Below are positions 53,871-64,000 of a stretch of DNA of 64,000 nt, piece after piece. The stretch spans positions 1 to 64,000 of the forward strand of contig JBBHKE010001935.1 in assembly GCA_037447655.1 (NCBI GenBank), in the 5' to 3' direction. The stretch comes from Zygnema cylindricum. Taxonomy: Eukaryota; Streptophyta; Zygnematophyceae; Zygnematales; Zygnemataceae. The notes under the pieces are model-generated. The model worked only from the letters and a program-made list of their open reading frames with translations. It was not told the DNA's origin and made no database searches. Each line of letters starts with the position of its first letter. Within the stretch, counting starts at the first letter, position 1. The translations under genes were made by a program, and so were the position numbers.

Positions 53871-54738
53871 TAGGTCCTCAGAGTAGGCGCTAACACGAAG
53901 CCTCTAGGATAACCCTGACCCCTTTGTGTTTCAGTAAGAATAACTGTCATCCTGACAGACAAAAAACACTTACCACTTTCACCTTTGTGAAGGGAAGACT
54001 CCCTAGAGTTTATAGCAAAAAGAATCTCTAAATTTTCTTCCCTGAGCATTAAGTTATAGATGGTCAAGAATGACCTTTATACTTACAAGCTCTCCTAGAG
54101 AGATGTACCTAAATATCACTAAGTCGTTGTGTGCCTACTCACGACTACCTACTACTAAACCGTAGTCCATTAAGAACACTATATAGTACAAGAAGGTACA
54201 ATGGGCGATGTACTTATTGTACGTCTATTGTATGACAAAGTCTACGAAGAAACACTTCTCAAATTGGGAGCCATTGTTCCTCCTCCCATCTTCTCCAGTA
54301 TCAAATAATGTGGCGCCACATGGCACCACGTGACGCTATCTCCAAATGCCGACAAAAGCTCACTTCGAGTGGTGGCTACAATGCAGGCCGTCCGATCAAA
54401 ACATATTTCACACGGTTTAGATTCGCGCATGTGCATGAATTGTTCCTCTTCGTTAGTTTGGTGTTAATTAGCCGTTTTGTTAATGTTTATATATCTTTGA
54501 AATCCGTCATGTGCATCTTTTCGTAGCGTCTTCATGGTTAAGGCGCCTTGCTATATATAATCCAGAGGTCTTAGGTTCAAATTTGAACTTGGGCAACATT
54601 TTGGTAAAACATCATCTACTTCAAAATCTGCCACTGTCAAAATATGGCGGCACCCATGGCTTGCCTTTGATCCTCACTCTCTCTCTTTAAAGTATAACTA
54701 AAATAGAGAAGTGACCTATTAATAACCTCTTTTCAACA
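53852..54738 (-). repeat. 5' LTR of F1-f
   Basis: The left edge is TGTAACTTTGAGACC and the right edge CTTTTCAACA, 887 bp. It is the same subtype as F1-b (shared CCTACTCACGACTACC, CTACTTCAAAATCTGCCACT). A diverged tRNA-like module (CTTCATGGTTAAGGCGC, AGGTTCAAATTTG, GGGCAAC) lies at 54519-54597. Confidence 0.88.
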
Positions 54739-54795
54739 ACAACTATGTGTCTATCTCTGGACAGCACAGGCAGCCATAGATATAGCTCCCTCTTC
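54739..54795 (-). repeat. Short F1 LTR fragment
   Basis: GGCAGCCATAGATATAGCTCCC matches in order the TAGCCATGGCTCTAGCTTCC block of F1 LTRs (as at 20620-20640). It is trapped between two later LTRs. Confidence 0.55.
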
Positions 54796-55862
54796 TATAG
54801 AAAATAATGATCTGTTTAAAGTATTTTCTAGGTCTAAATAGAAGTATGGAAAGAAGCCGAGGCAGTCTACCTCTAACTTCTCTCTCCAACTCTCAAACAT
54901 TTCGCAGCCACTCAGAAATTGGAGAGGAAGCTAGAGCCATGGCTACCTAGGCTATTCAGAGGTTTACGGGAAATATATATTAGTTTATTTACCGTTAGGG
55001 GTTTATTTACTAAAAAGATCTGTGCCGGCCACAAGATTTGATCCTGGTACCTGCCGGACGGCAAGCAGCGGGTACCCGGTAGACTTAGCCATTAAGTCTT
55101 TAACTAGTGTTACGTACTATATGGTTTGATAATTAATTAAACCTTACCAAGTAGGATAACTGATTTAACTGTAATTGATTACACGATACATAGATCCAGT
55201 AATGTAAAAGTACGGATTACGGTACAAATAAGAAACCAATATCGCGCATTTAATTCTTTAGCGAAACGAATACCGCGCATGTATTTATTACGGATAAGAT
55301 TAAATGTGAATTTAATAGGACGGCCAGAATTAACGCCAAGATCGCGGAAGAGGATTTTGGCGGTTTTTGGTCATCGCCACATCGGATGACACGTGGCGGA
55401 ATAACATTGGATCGCAGCATCTCCGAGGATTAAGGGAGAAAATCCGGAAATACCACGTGTCGACATTTAGGCTATGTCGCACAGTGTCCATACAGAAAGT
55501 ACACCGGCAGCTGTACTTTTGTGTACGGAAGTGTAATCTGATTGGCTCTGTACATCAATATATAGAGTCTGTGAGAGAGATAGGACTTAGAAAGTTTAGG
55601 AGAAAGGATCCTCTCTCCTAATGAGCTTCTGTACAAAAGATCAACTTTGACCCTCCATAACTTACTGCTCAGGGGAGCAAATTCAGAGATTCTTTTTGCT
55701 ACCGACTCAGGGGAGTCTTGCCTTTACAGGGTTGCAGGTGGTAAGGGTTTTTGTCTGCCAGGGTGGCAGTTATTTTTGCTGGAACACAAAGGGGTCAGGA
55801 TTATCCTAGAGGCTTCTTGGAAGCTGTCCAATCTGAGGACATATGGAGGTCTCAGAGTTTCA
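54796..55862 (+). repeat. 5' LTR of F1-k
   Basis: It starts TATAGAAAATAATG and ends CAGAGTTTCA, 1067 bp. GACACGTGGC is at 55388-55397, a GTAC cluster at 55480-55530, and the tRNA-like module at about 55025-55105. Confidence 0.87.
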
Positions 55863-56562
55863 AGTTAGGGGCCCACCCTCTAGGGTACCAATATTTAATG
55901 GAATTGGATTTATATACTGGGAAAGTATAATGATAGGAGCTCTATACGAGAAGAGGTTTTGGGGGATAGTGAGTGGATGGTTGGGGCGTCCATCAAGTCT
56001 TGGAATCCCTCCAAAGTCTAGAGGAAGCACATTAACCACGAAAGAGGATCCACCTTCAACGTATGAAACAAAGGAAGAAGAGCTGGTGGACAAAGGAAAG
56101 GAGAAGGAGACGACCACACCAATAGCAACTTGTTCGCCATTCATGTCACCTATTCCGAGGAACGAGGAGAATGATACTGAAACCTGAACTTTAACAATAT
56201 GGCGGCAAAGCACTTCATCCTACGCCATCTCACTCAAGGACTTGCATGTCCTCATTTTAAGGGAGAAAGGGTATTCGATCTTTGGATGGCTCTCACAGAG
56301 ATGTACCAAAGTGGTACGATTCAACAACAACAATAGGCTGATCAGAAATTTAAGGAGTATGTATACAAAGGGGGGAAGATGTTGGATTTCTGCAATGAGC
56401 TTGCTACACTCTTCCTGGAGCTAGAGAGGGCAGAAAAAGATTTTAGTGAAAAAGAAAAGGTTAACTGTTTACTCATGAAGTTACCCGATGAGTTCGAGAA
56501 CATAGTCAACCGTGTGCACGACTTGCCGGACTCAAGGTGGATATGGAACTCAGTGGTAGGGA
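55843..56562 (+). pseudogene. gag: F1-k gag, C-terminus deleted
   Basis: ATG at 55843 inside the LTR opens MEVSEFQVRGPPSRVPIFNG. The frame runs to 56187 (ENDTET), where a one-base loss shifts it. The middle is broken (NNMAAKHFILRHLTQGLACPH), then 56379-56562 gives MLDFCNELATLFLELERAEKD, LLMKLPDEFENIVNRVHDLP and SRWIWNSVVG. Directly after this the sequence jumps into protease; the zinc knuckle, linker and protease active site are missing. Confidence 0.85.
55863..55877 (+). other. Primer-binding site of F1-k
   Basis: AGTTAGGGGCCCACC, two mismatches from the family site, directly after TTTCA. Confidence 0.75.
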
Positions 56563-57690
56563 CTACTCATGTAGGATCGGTGATTTGAAAGTGTTAGTAG
56601 AAGGACAAACATCTATAGTACCATTCTCCCATGTATTGTTTATTCCGGAGCTGAACAAAAACCTCATCTCTACATCCGTATTAGATGAAAAGGGTTTTTT
56701 TTACTAGCACTAGGGAAGGAGTCTTTACTGTTAGTTTTGAGGAGGATGTCTATTTCATTGCTGAGAAAGTTAACCATGGGATGTTTAGGCTGGTTTTAAG
56801 TAATGAAACGAAGAAACTTTATTATGCTGGTGTTCATGATATTATGATGTGGCATAAGAGGCTTGGGCATGTGAATCTAGATACGTTAAGAGAGATGAAA
56901 AAGATGGGAGTGGTGGAAGGGATTAAGTTCAATGAGAGTGATAATATAAGTTATTCTAGTGGGTGTGCTCAAGGTAAAACACAAAGATTACCCTTTCCTA
57001 AAACATTCACCTATAAGGGAGAAAAAATTCTAGATCTAGTACACACAGATATTTGGGGACCGGCTAAAGTGCCCTCACCGGGGGGGAAGAGATTTATGAT
57101 GACTATCACTGATGATTGGTCTCGGTATTTGAGAGTGTACTTTTTGAAAAACAATTCTGAAGCTCAGAATGGTTATAGACAATATAAAACATGGAGTGAA
57201 AAAATCCATAAAACTCCAATCAAGAGAATAAAGAGTGACAATGGTGGAGAATATACTTCTTACCAATTTGAGGAATTTCAAAGGGAAGATGGAGTCCAAC
57301 ACTAAAAGAAAATTCCAGAAAACACGGAACAGAATGGAGTAGCTCAAAGATTATATAGGACACTAAGTAATAGTGCTAGAAGTATATTGTGAGATAAAAA
57401 TATAGGAAAAAGGTTTTGGGTTCAAGCAATGAATTGTGCTAATTACCTCGAAAATAGAGTTCTGGCTTCATCTATAAAAGATCAAACACCTTATGAGAGA
57501 TAGAGAGGCAGGAAACCAGACATATCACACTTAAAGGTTTTCGGCAGTCAAGTATTCACTCTAGATACAGATCGGTCCAATTAGAAGCTAGATCCTAAAG
57601 GAAAACCGGGATACTTATTAGGATATGATGAGGATGTTAAAGGATATTGAGTTTACGATCTAAATAGGGAAGGTATTAGTAAACCATCTA
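56563..57690 (+). pseudogene. pol: F1-k protease end, pre-integrase and integrase
   Basis: It starts at HVGSVI-KVLVEG, protease C-part, with LFIPELNKNLIS. The frame 56685-57305 has the pre-integrase finger MMWHKRLGHVNLDTLREM (second Cys pair read as SSGCA), LDLVHTDIWGPAKVPSP, ITDDWSRYLRVYFLKN and IKRIKSDNGGEYTSYQFEEF. After a stop at 57303 come PENTEQNGVAQRLYRTL, GRKPDISHLKVFGSQVFTL and GYLLGYDEDVKGY. D,D,E are kept but several stops break it. Confidence 0.85.
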
Positions 57691-58383
57691 GTAGTTATGG
57701 ATGAAGGAAAGTCTGTGGATCCCTTCAAGTGTACAAAGTCAGTAAATATCAGATTTGAGTCAAAAAATTCCGATGACTTTGAGCGTCCTAACTATCCAGG
57801 TTTTAGAGAAGATGACATTCTTGCAGGTACAAATCAGACCGAAAAGAACTCGGCTACGGAAACTCCAGTGACAACTCTACTCAAAGCGGAAGACGTAGTG
57901 ACAACTGATAAGGAATCAAAGTACAGGGGAGAAGCCGGGATCGTTCGAAAGAACCCACGAGAACAATCTATTCCGGCCACAAATTTTGATGGGGGAAGGA
58001 GAAGTAGCAAAAGATTGCAAGAAAAACAAGTTAATAACATGGTAACTAAACTATCTTATCAAGATGAACCTAAGACTTATTGAGAGGCGATGACTAGCCT
58101 TGAAAGAATCCAGTGGAAGAGATCCATCAATGAGGAGATGGCCTCAATTATGGCATTCGATACTTGGGAGCTGGTGGATTGTCCACTTTACCGAAAAATA
58201 ATCGGTTATAAGTGGGTTATCAAATTAAAACTGAACCAAGATAACACAATCGAGCGTTATAAGGCCCGATTAGTGGCAAAGGGATTTACATAAAAGGAAG
58301 GAATTGACTACGAGGAAACATTTGCCGCTGTTGTTAGATTTCCCTCTATCCCCAAACTTCTCAGTCTAGCAGCAGCGGAAGAC
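57691..58383 (+). pseudogene. pol: F1-k linker and RT start
   Basis: The frame 57697-58083 is the hydrophilic linker (MDEGKSVDPFKCTKSVNIRFE, FDGGRRSSKRLQEKQVNNMVTKLS). The frame 58090-58293 is the RT start: EEMASIMAFDTWELVDCPLYRKIIGYKWVIKLKLNQDNTIERYKARLVAKGFT. A stop at 58291 and one in the previous linker interrupt it. Confidence 0.87.
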
Positions 58384-59540
58384 ATGGAGGTGCACCAGAT
58401 GGACATCAAGACAACCTTTTTGCATAGAGAATTGGAAGAGGAGATCTTCATGCGGAAACCCAAAGGTTTTGTGGAGGAAAAAAAGGAGAGTAAGGTATGC
58501 CGGCTGATTAAATCTCTTTATGGTTTGAAACAGGCGCCTCGGCAGTGGAATAAGAAGCTTGATGAGTTTCTTACCGGTCTCGGATATATCCGGATCAGTT
58601 CAGATCACTCAATCTATGTTTTCGAAGATGAGGAAGGTTTTATATTTATTGCAATTTATGTTGATGATTTGCTTGTTTTAAGTAAATCAATGGAAAAAAT
58701 TAATAAACTGAAAACCGATCTTAAGGGGAGATTTGAAATGAAGGATATGGGGGAAGCAAAATATATTTTGGGAATTCAAGTAGAGAGAGACCGAAAAAGA
58801 AAAATCATAAGATTAACTCAAAAGAAAGCAATAGGGAACATGCTAGAAAAATTTCAAATGGATAAAGCTAATAGTTGTACAACTCCAATGGAGTTGAAGA
58901 AGGGAAGTGAGGGGAGTGAGGAAGAAGGAGTCATAGTCTTAGACGAGGAATTATCTCATGAAGAACAGAAGTTCATGCAGACTATTCGTCACAGGCAAGT
59001 AGTGGGAAGTGTAATCTATTTTATGAATTCTACCAGGCCGGATTTAGCTGCAGCTGTAGGAGTGCTGAGTAGAAGTCTAAATGCTCCCACTAAGAGGGAT
59101 TGGGATGCAGCTAAGAGAGTCCTTAGATGTTTGATAGGAACTAGGGATCTATGGTTGCATTTGGGTGGGGATAATATTAACATCACTACTTGGAGTGATG
59201 CCAGTTATGGTGATGCTCCAATGAGGAGATGCACTTATGGATATGTATTATATGTGGGTGATGGGGTTTGTTGTTGGAGTAGCAAACAGCAAAAAGTTAT
59301 TGCTCAGTCCACCATGGAGGCTGAGTATATGGCCTCTCGCTCTGCTGTAAAAGAATTGATGTGGATCAAGTCTTTGCTTGGTGAGCTTGGTCACCTTAAG
59401 TGTGGTGTGCAGAAAATGTTTTGTGAAAATCAGGCAGCAATCGCTTTTCTGCCAATCTTAAACATCATTTTAAAGCCAAACACATGGACATTAGACTCAG
59501 CTTTGTTAGAGAGAAAGTAGAAAACAAAATAATCAGTTTA
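58384..59540 (+). pseudogene. pol: F1-k RT and RNase H, 378-residue frame
   Basis: It begins MEVHQMDIKTTFLHRELEEEIFM, then SLYGLKQAPRQWNKKLDEFL, the active-site box FIAIYVDDLLVLSKS (58645-58685), MKDMGEAKYILGI and HRQVVGSVIYFMNSTRPDLAAAV. RNase H follows: MRCLIGTRDLWLHLGG.., TTWSDASYGDAPMRRCTYGY, QKVIAQSTMEAEYMASRSAVKELMWIKSLL and MFCENQAAIA (Asp of CDNQ changed to Glu). A frameshift at about 59447 leads to the stop at 59520; the correct continuation (HFKAKHMDI..) is in another frame and ends at 59540. Confidence 0.92.
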
Positions 59541-59663
59541 GAGTACCGAATAGAGAGAAGCAAATTTAGAGGGAGAGAGGGGGAAAGGAAGAGAAAGAGG
59601 TAAGAGAAGAGAGGTAAAGGAGGAGGGAGAGAAAGGAAATGGATAAAAACACAGATGGAGAAC
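59541..59663. repeat. GA-rich low-complexity tract
   Basis: Almost only purines from 59563 to 59640 (GAGAGAGGGGGAAAGGAAG and similar). No gene. It continues in character after the solo LTR (60750-60950), so it is one purine-rich locus split by the insertion. Confidence 0.8.
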
Positions 59664-60728
59664 TAAAGAAATTAATGGTGCGTTTAAAGTATTTTCTAGG
59701 TCTAAATAGAAATATAGAAAGAAGCCGAGGCAGTCTACCTCTAACTTCTCTCTCCAACTCTCAAACTTGTCGCAGTCACTGAGAAATTGGAGATGAAGCT
59801 AGAGCCATGGATACCTAGGCTATCTAGAGGTTTACGGGAAATATATATCAGTTTATTTACCGTTAGGGGTTTATTTACTAAAAAGATATGTGCCGGCCAA
59901 AGGATTTGATGCTGGTACCTGCGGGACGTCATGCAGCCGGTAGCCGGTAGCCTTAGCCGTTAAGTCTTTAACAAGTGTTACGTACTATATGGTTTGATAT
60001 TTTCTTAAACATTACCTAATATGATAATTCATTTAACTATAACTGTTTATAGGATACAAAGATCCTTTAATGTAAAAGTAAGGATTACGGTACGAATAAG
60101 AAACCAATACCGCGCATTTATTTCTTTAGCGAAACGAATACCGCGCATGTATTTATTACGGCTACGATTAAATGTTAATTTAATCGGACGGCCAATTAAC
60201 GTCGAGATCGCGGAAGAGGATTTCGGCGGTTTTTGGTCATCGCCACATCGGATGACACGTGGCGGAATGACATTGGATCGCGGCATCTACAAGGATTAAA
60301 GGAGCGAATCCGGATATACCACGTGTCGACATTTAGGCCATGTCGTACAGTGTCCGTACAGAAAGTACAGCGGCAGCTGTACTTTTGTGTGCGGAAGTGT
60401 AATCTGATTGGCTCCGTACATCAGTAGATAGAGTCTGTGAGAGAGATAGGACTTAGAAATATTAGGAGATAGGATCCTCTCTCCCAGAGAGCTTTTGTAC
60501 AAAAGGTCAACTTTGACCCTCCAAAACTTACTGCTCAAGGGAGCAAATTCAGAGATTCTTTTTGCTATCGACTCAAAGGAGTCTTGCCTTTACAGGGGTG
60601 AAGGTAGTCAGAGTTATTGTCTGCCAGGGTGGCAATTGTTCTTGCTAAAACACAAAAGGGTCAGGGTTATCCTAGAGGCTTCTTGGAAGGTGTCCACTCT
60701 GAAGACTTATGGATGTCTCAGAGTTTCA
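59664..60728 (+). mobile_element. Solo F1-type LTR with perfect target duplication
   Basis: It starts TAAAGAAATTAATGG and ends CAGAGTTTCA, 1065 bp, flanked by AGAAC on both sides (59659-59663, 60729-60733). It has GACACGTGGC at 60254-60263, a GTAC cluster at 60345-60420 and the tRNA-like module at about 59890-59975. The first bases have drifted from TGTAGAAA. Confidence 0.93.
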
Positions 60729-60733
60729 AGAAC

Positions 60734-62164
60734 ATGCTAAAAATGCAAAGCTAGACACACTGAGAAGGAGAGAGTGGATGAGGAGAAAATAAAGAGTGTG
60801 CAACAAAAGATGACAAAGAAAAAATAAAGAGATTGCAACAAAGGTAGAGTGTGAAAGAAGTGGGGGTGAGGGGGGAGGAGGAGGTGGGGCAAACACATGG
60901 AGAGACAAGGAGTTGAGGAATATGGCGAAGGTGTGAGACAGGCAAACTGGAAGAGAGAGCGCTAAAACCCATAATTTTAGGGAGATATGGATGAGACAGG
61001 ATGGCTACATGAGGAAATGTTAGGTTGATAGGGAGGGAAGAAGGCTTAGCTTGAAGTAGTAACGATATGACGAAGCTTGAAGAGGGGAATTAAAATACGT
61101 TTGCGGTTGTTGAAATGGAATCCATGGATGAAATGTGGAGTAGGCGGTGGAGCGTCCGCCTACTTCGCAGTGAACAAATGATATATTTGTCAAAATGACG
61201 TCGCTCAGATCCCACGAAAAAACGGTTGGTTGTGAATCGCCAAAAACGGATCTTTTTTTTTATGGACTGTTCGTATTTGGCGTTTCCTCCCACAGATATC
61301 ACCAACGCCAATTGTTGTTTTATTCTATTAATTTCGAATAACAACCTTAAATAAGGGTTTTTTGGCACATCAACCCCGTATTAACGTGAACGTGTACTTT
61401 ATTTTGTATTCGACACCATATCACAATACACATTTATACTAAATGGGACCATCTTCACCTTAATACAATAAACATTTACGCTAAATGAACTATAACCACA
61501 AAATAGCATTAGTAGTAACTATAAGTGCGTACAAGGAACCTACTCGATGTTGAAATTGTATATATCAAAGTTACAGTTATACGTCGCCGTGACATTGCGT
61601 TTAGTTACGTTCATTTACTGCAAAAATGAATTTCCACATGCGAATATGTTTGACGTTCACACTGTTGACCATGCGGTTCTTGGTCAAATATGTGCGAACG
61701 TCTTTTTTTACGAACCGGGTTGAACCTTTTTTAAGACCGCACATTTTCATGCGTCCGCGGCTATTATACATAATGAATTGTACCTTTTTCTTTAAAAAGG
61801 TACAATTTCGTACGGTCACGTACTATCCGTAAACCACACTAATTCAACGATGACGTACTTCCATTTTGTCCGGTAACTACAAATTAACCCTAAATAGAAT
61901 ACAAAAAATAATAGAATGAACTACGCTAATGGAGAATAATAAAAAAAAAAAGCGGGACGGAATTAGTGTACACAACGCTAATAGCGATTGGCGGTGTAGA
62001 TGTTTGAACATGTGAGAATATGTTCGCTCAATTTCCTCCCGACTTTATCGTTGGGAATCAAATCTTAGTGCCTTTTTTGTGTCAACGCCTTTATTTGACA
62101 CTCTTTTTGTACAATTGTACAATATAATGAGCAATTTTCGCACGGACATACACATTTCGTACAC
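60734..62164. other. Purine-rich and AT-rich spacer, no gene recognised
   Basis: 60750-60950 is purine-rich on the plus strand. A perfect 9-bp inverted repeat (AGTAGGCGG / CCGCCTACT) lies at 61139-61164. 61340-62164 is AT-rich with several near-repeats of ACA.TTTA..CTAAATG. Short frames (61626-61832 and others) show no known motif. Some of it may be the front part of repeat X. Confidence 0.5.
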
Positions 62165-62735
62165 TACATCATTTAAAATTGTCCAAATTAGAGTTATTAA
62201 CGTTAATTAAACAAAACCCGTATTAACATGATAAAAAAACGAGTTATTCATTCTATTTTAGGTTATAGGGTCAAAAGTTGGGGGCGCCTAATTAGCGTTA
62301 TTAACATTAATAGAGATTCACAATGTAGTGTCACTCTACGGAAAGTGCTTATGTGCCCATGTGTTAAAGTATCTTGTTTTTTCTTGTCGTTTTCCTCCAA
62401 AATTCCGTCCTCAACTAGAAATTCTTTTGTCGTAGGAATAAATTGCTTTTACCAAAGTACAATGAACGTCATCGTAAAACTTTTAATATACTCTATTTTT
62501 GTTGTCTTATGTACTCATTTTTGAGTTTTCCTCTTTTCGGCCCACGAGCACGCGAATCCACCTCATCAAAAAACTTTATCAAAAATCACTTTGTAAGGTG
62601 ATTTTAAATGAAGTATGACTCGAACAATTAATGAAAGAACTTCCACGCACGCGCCAAACGAGTGGGAAACTTCTAGCACGAGGGAGAGTACGCGCTATTT
62701 TTTTTCCCTACATATCACACGCATGTATGGAAAAA
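62165..62735 (+). repeat. Dispersed repeat X, copy 2
   Basis: It matches 3920-4745 in block order (TTAGAGTTATTAAC, AATTAGCGTTATTAAC, GTGCCCATGTGTTAAAGTA, GGTGATTTTAAAT, GCACGAGGGAGAGTACGCGC, TTTTTTTCCCT, CACGCATGTATGG). It is about 250 bp shorter in the middle. Confidence 0.6.
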
Positions 62736-62869
62736 AAAATTGCACGGGTCTCAAACGTCCGCTTTCAATCATAGGTCCCTTATAGAAGTCTACGCCGTCG
62801 TTGCCTCTCCCTCGCCCTCTCACACTATCGATTTTATTTCACACTTTTTTGAATCAAACACGAGCTGTA

Positions 62870-63890
62870 CTTCTCGTATAAGCCCATATAATTCAGATGT
62901 CGATGAAGATATGAGAAAGAGAAAAGAAAGGGGAAGAAAAAGGTAGAAGAGGACTTTGACTTTGATAGTTGAGTTGGAAGGAGATGAGGATTTTTGAATG
63001 GGCGGCAAACCACTTCTCTTCAAAAGATCTACCTACGCTAAAGAATTATATGAAGGCGACCCTCATTTTGACGAAGTTTTGGAATGTTGTCAATGGCGAA
63101 AGAAAATGCTAAAAGATCCGAAGGCGCGAAAATTGTGGAAATAGAAAAATTTGGGGGCCATCGTCGGATTGATCCAAAGTTGTCCTAGACGGTCCATGAT
63201 TGATTTCTCACTCATGATATTGTACATTACAAAATAAATTTGAGAAAGGAGTCAAAGATGAGAAAAAAATATGTTTTTAAGGGTTTTATTCACTTTAAGT
63301 TTAAGCATAATGAGTCAATTGATAATAAAGTTAAAAGGTTTAATGTTTTTTTGAAGCAATTGATTAGCCATGGTTAATTTGTACCCGAAAATGACAAATT
63401 ATAAGGGTTATAGCAGGATTACTGAAAATACTTTCTTTATCTAGTGAGATAATTCAATCTAATAACTACTTAGGATTTTTCGGTTCCGAATTTGTTACCA
63501 GGAAAAGGGGGTATAAGAGGAAACTTTAGAGGAAGATGTAGAGGTAGAGGTAAATGTCAAAATGTCGAATTTGGTAAAAGTCAATTTTGTCGACGAGAAG
63601 GCGGGAACTTTCCTTTTTATGCCGATCGAGGAAATCGATGAGGACAAGGAAGTGAAAAGCAACGATTTAAAATGAGTCAGACGTTGGGAAAGGAAATTAC
63701 ACGTTGTTTTCAAGTGACATTGAGAAGCGTTATCATAATTTTGTTGTTTTATTGGACGAGAATAACGGATCAATTTTAAATTCGGCTTGAAGCAATCATT
63801 GTGTGAGCGATTGCATTATTGATATCGCCGCCACACATGTGTGTACGGACATAAGCTTGTTTTTGATTCAAGGAAGCTTGTTGTTCCGCT
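62870..63890 (+). pseudogene. gag: Decayed copia gag and protease start
   Basis: Plus-strand pieces: AKELYEGDPHFDEVLECCQWRKKML (63040-63115), FIHFKFKHNESIDNKVKRFNVFLKQLI (63280-63370), a glycine-arginine box GGIRGNFRGRCRGRGK (63510-63560), and IIDIAATHVCTDISLF (63808-63865), which follows the copia protease pattern WIIDSGASTHMC with DSG replaced by DIA. Many stops occur. It is closer to F3 than F1. The window ends inside it, so pol may follow. Confidence 0.65.
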
Positions 63891-64000
63891 CTGAAAAGTA
63901 GTACTGAGAATCTTCACTTAAATCCAAAGTACTTCTTTAGAGTACATCGCGAATCACTAGTAGTGTTAATGTTTTTTTGCCACTTAAAACATCTTTTCTC

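Larger units (their letters stand above)
54796..59540 (+). mobile_element. F1-k: copia element, long RT-RNase H frame
   Basis: The 5' LTR (54796-55862), primer site, gag, pol in normal order on plus; sequence stops within RNase H at about 59540 and no 3' LTR follows. Gag and protease are fused by an internal deletion near 56563. The RT/RNase H frame of 378 residues is the longest ORF in the window. Confidence 0.88.

Noticed and set aside
62228-62524. A 98-residue ORF in repeat X copy 2
   Set aside because: Not open in copy 1, so not conserved as protein.

Overview
The window looks like a piece of a large, repeat-rich plant nuclear genome. It is AT-rich and I recognise no host gene. Almost everything is LTR retrotransposon in different stages of decay. 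A plant (land plant or close relative) is inferred from three things: the Gag/Pol type of the Ty1/copia elements; LTR promoters that carry plant-style G-box/ABRE cores (GACACGTGGC); and a primer-binding site, GGTTATGGGCCCACC, that fits the anticodon arm of plant initiator tRNA-Met as I remember it. I cannot name the species. A run of 10 N at 51331-51340 shows this is draft scaffold sequence.

Layout. 1350-7631: a family-F2 copia-like element with both LTRs but no pol. About 7.9-21.1 kb: an old Ty3/gypsy pol on the minus strand, split by a solo F1 LTR (9003-10053) and by F1-a (10249-20767); F1-a is itself split by F1-b (13565-19778), the most complete copy. 21079-26957: F1-c, with an F2 solo LTR inside its gag and a scrambled 3' end. 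26958-33195: F1-d, minus strand, with the longest integrase ORF. 33196-35204: F1-e, LTR plus gag only. 35205-35702: a duplicated F2 LTR piece and a (TAC)n microsatellite. 35703-54738: F1-f, minus strand, split by F2-b (36572-52853). F2-b holds more inserted material: two F1-type LTRs, an F3 copia element that carries the small non-autonomous element F4 (42270-44621), and the fragments F1-i and F1-j. 54796-59540: F1-k. 59664-60728: a solo LTR with a perfect target-site duplication. 60.7-64.0 kb: low-complexity sequence, a second copy of the repeat seen at 3.9-4.7 kb, and a decayed copia gag-protease.

How the parts work. F1 is an ordinary gag-protease-integrase-RT-RNase H copia element with long LTRs (0.9-1.3 kb). 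Its LTR ends immediately before a primer-binding site that matches the inside of initiator tRNA-Met, as in Drosophila copia, rather than the tRNA 3' end. The Gag start codon lies inside the LTR, and the primer-binding site itself is translated as the V-M-G-P-P of Gag. F2 shares this design (V-M-G-P-H). F4 instead has a 3'-end tRNA-Met-like primer site. Most F1 LTRs also carry an antisense tRNA-like module. No copy here has an intact full coding region; all would need proteins from elsewhere to move.
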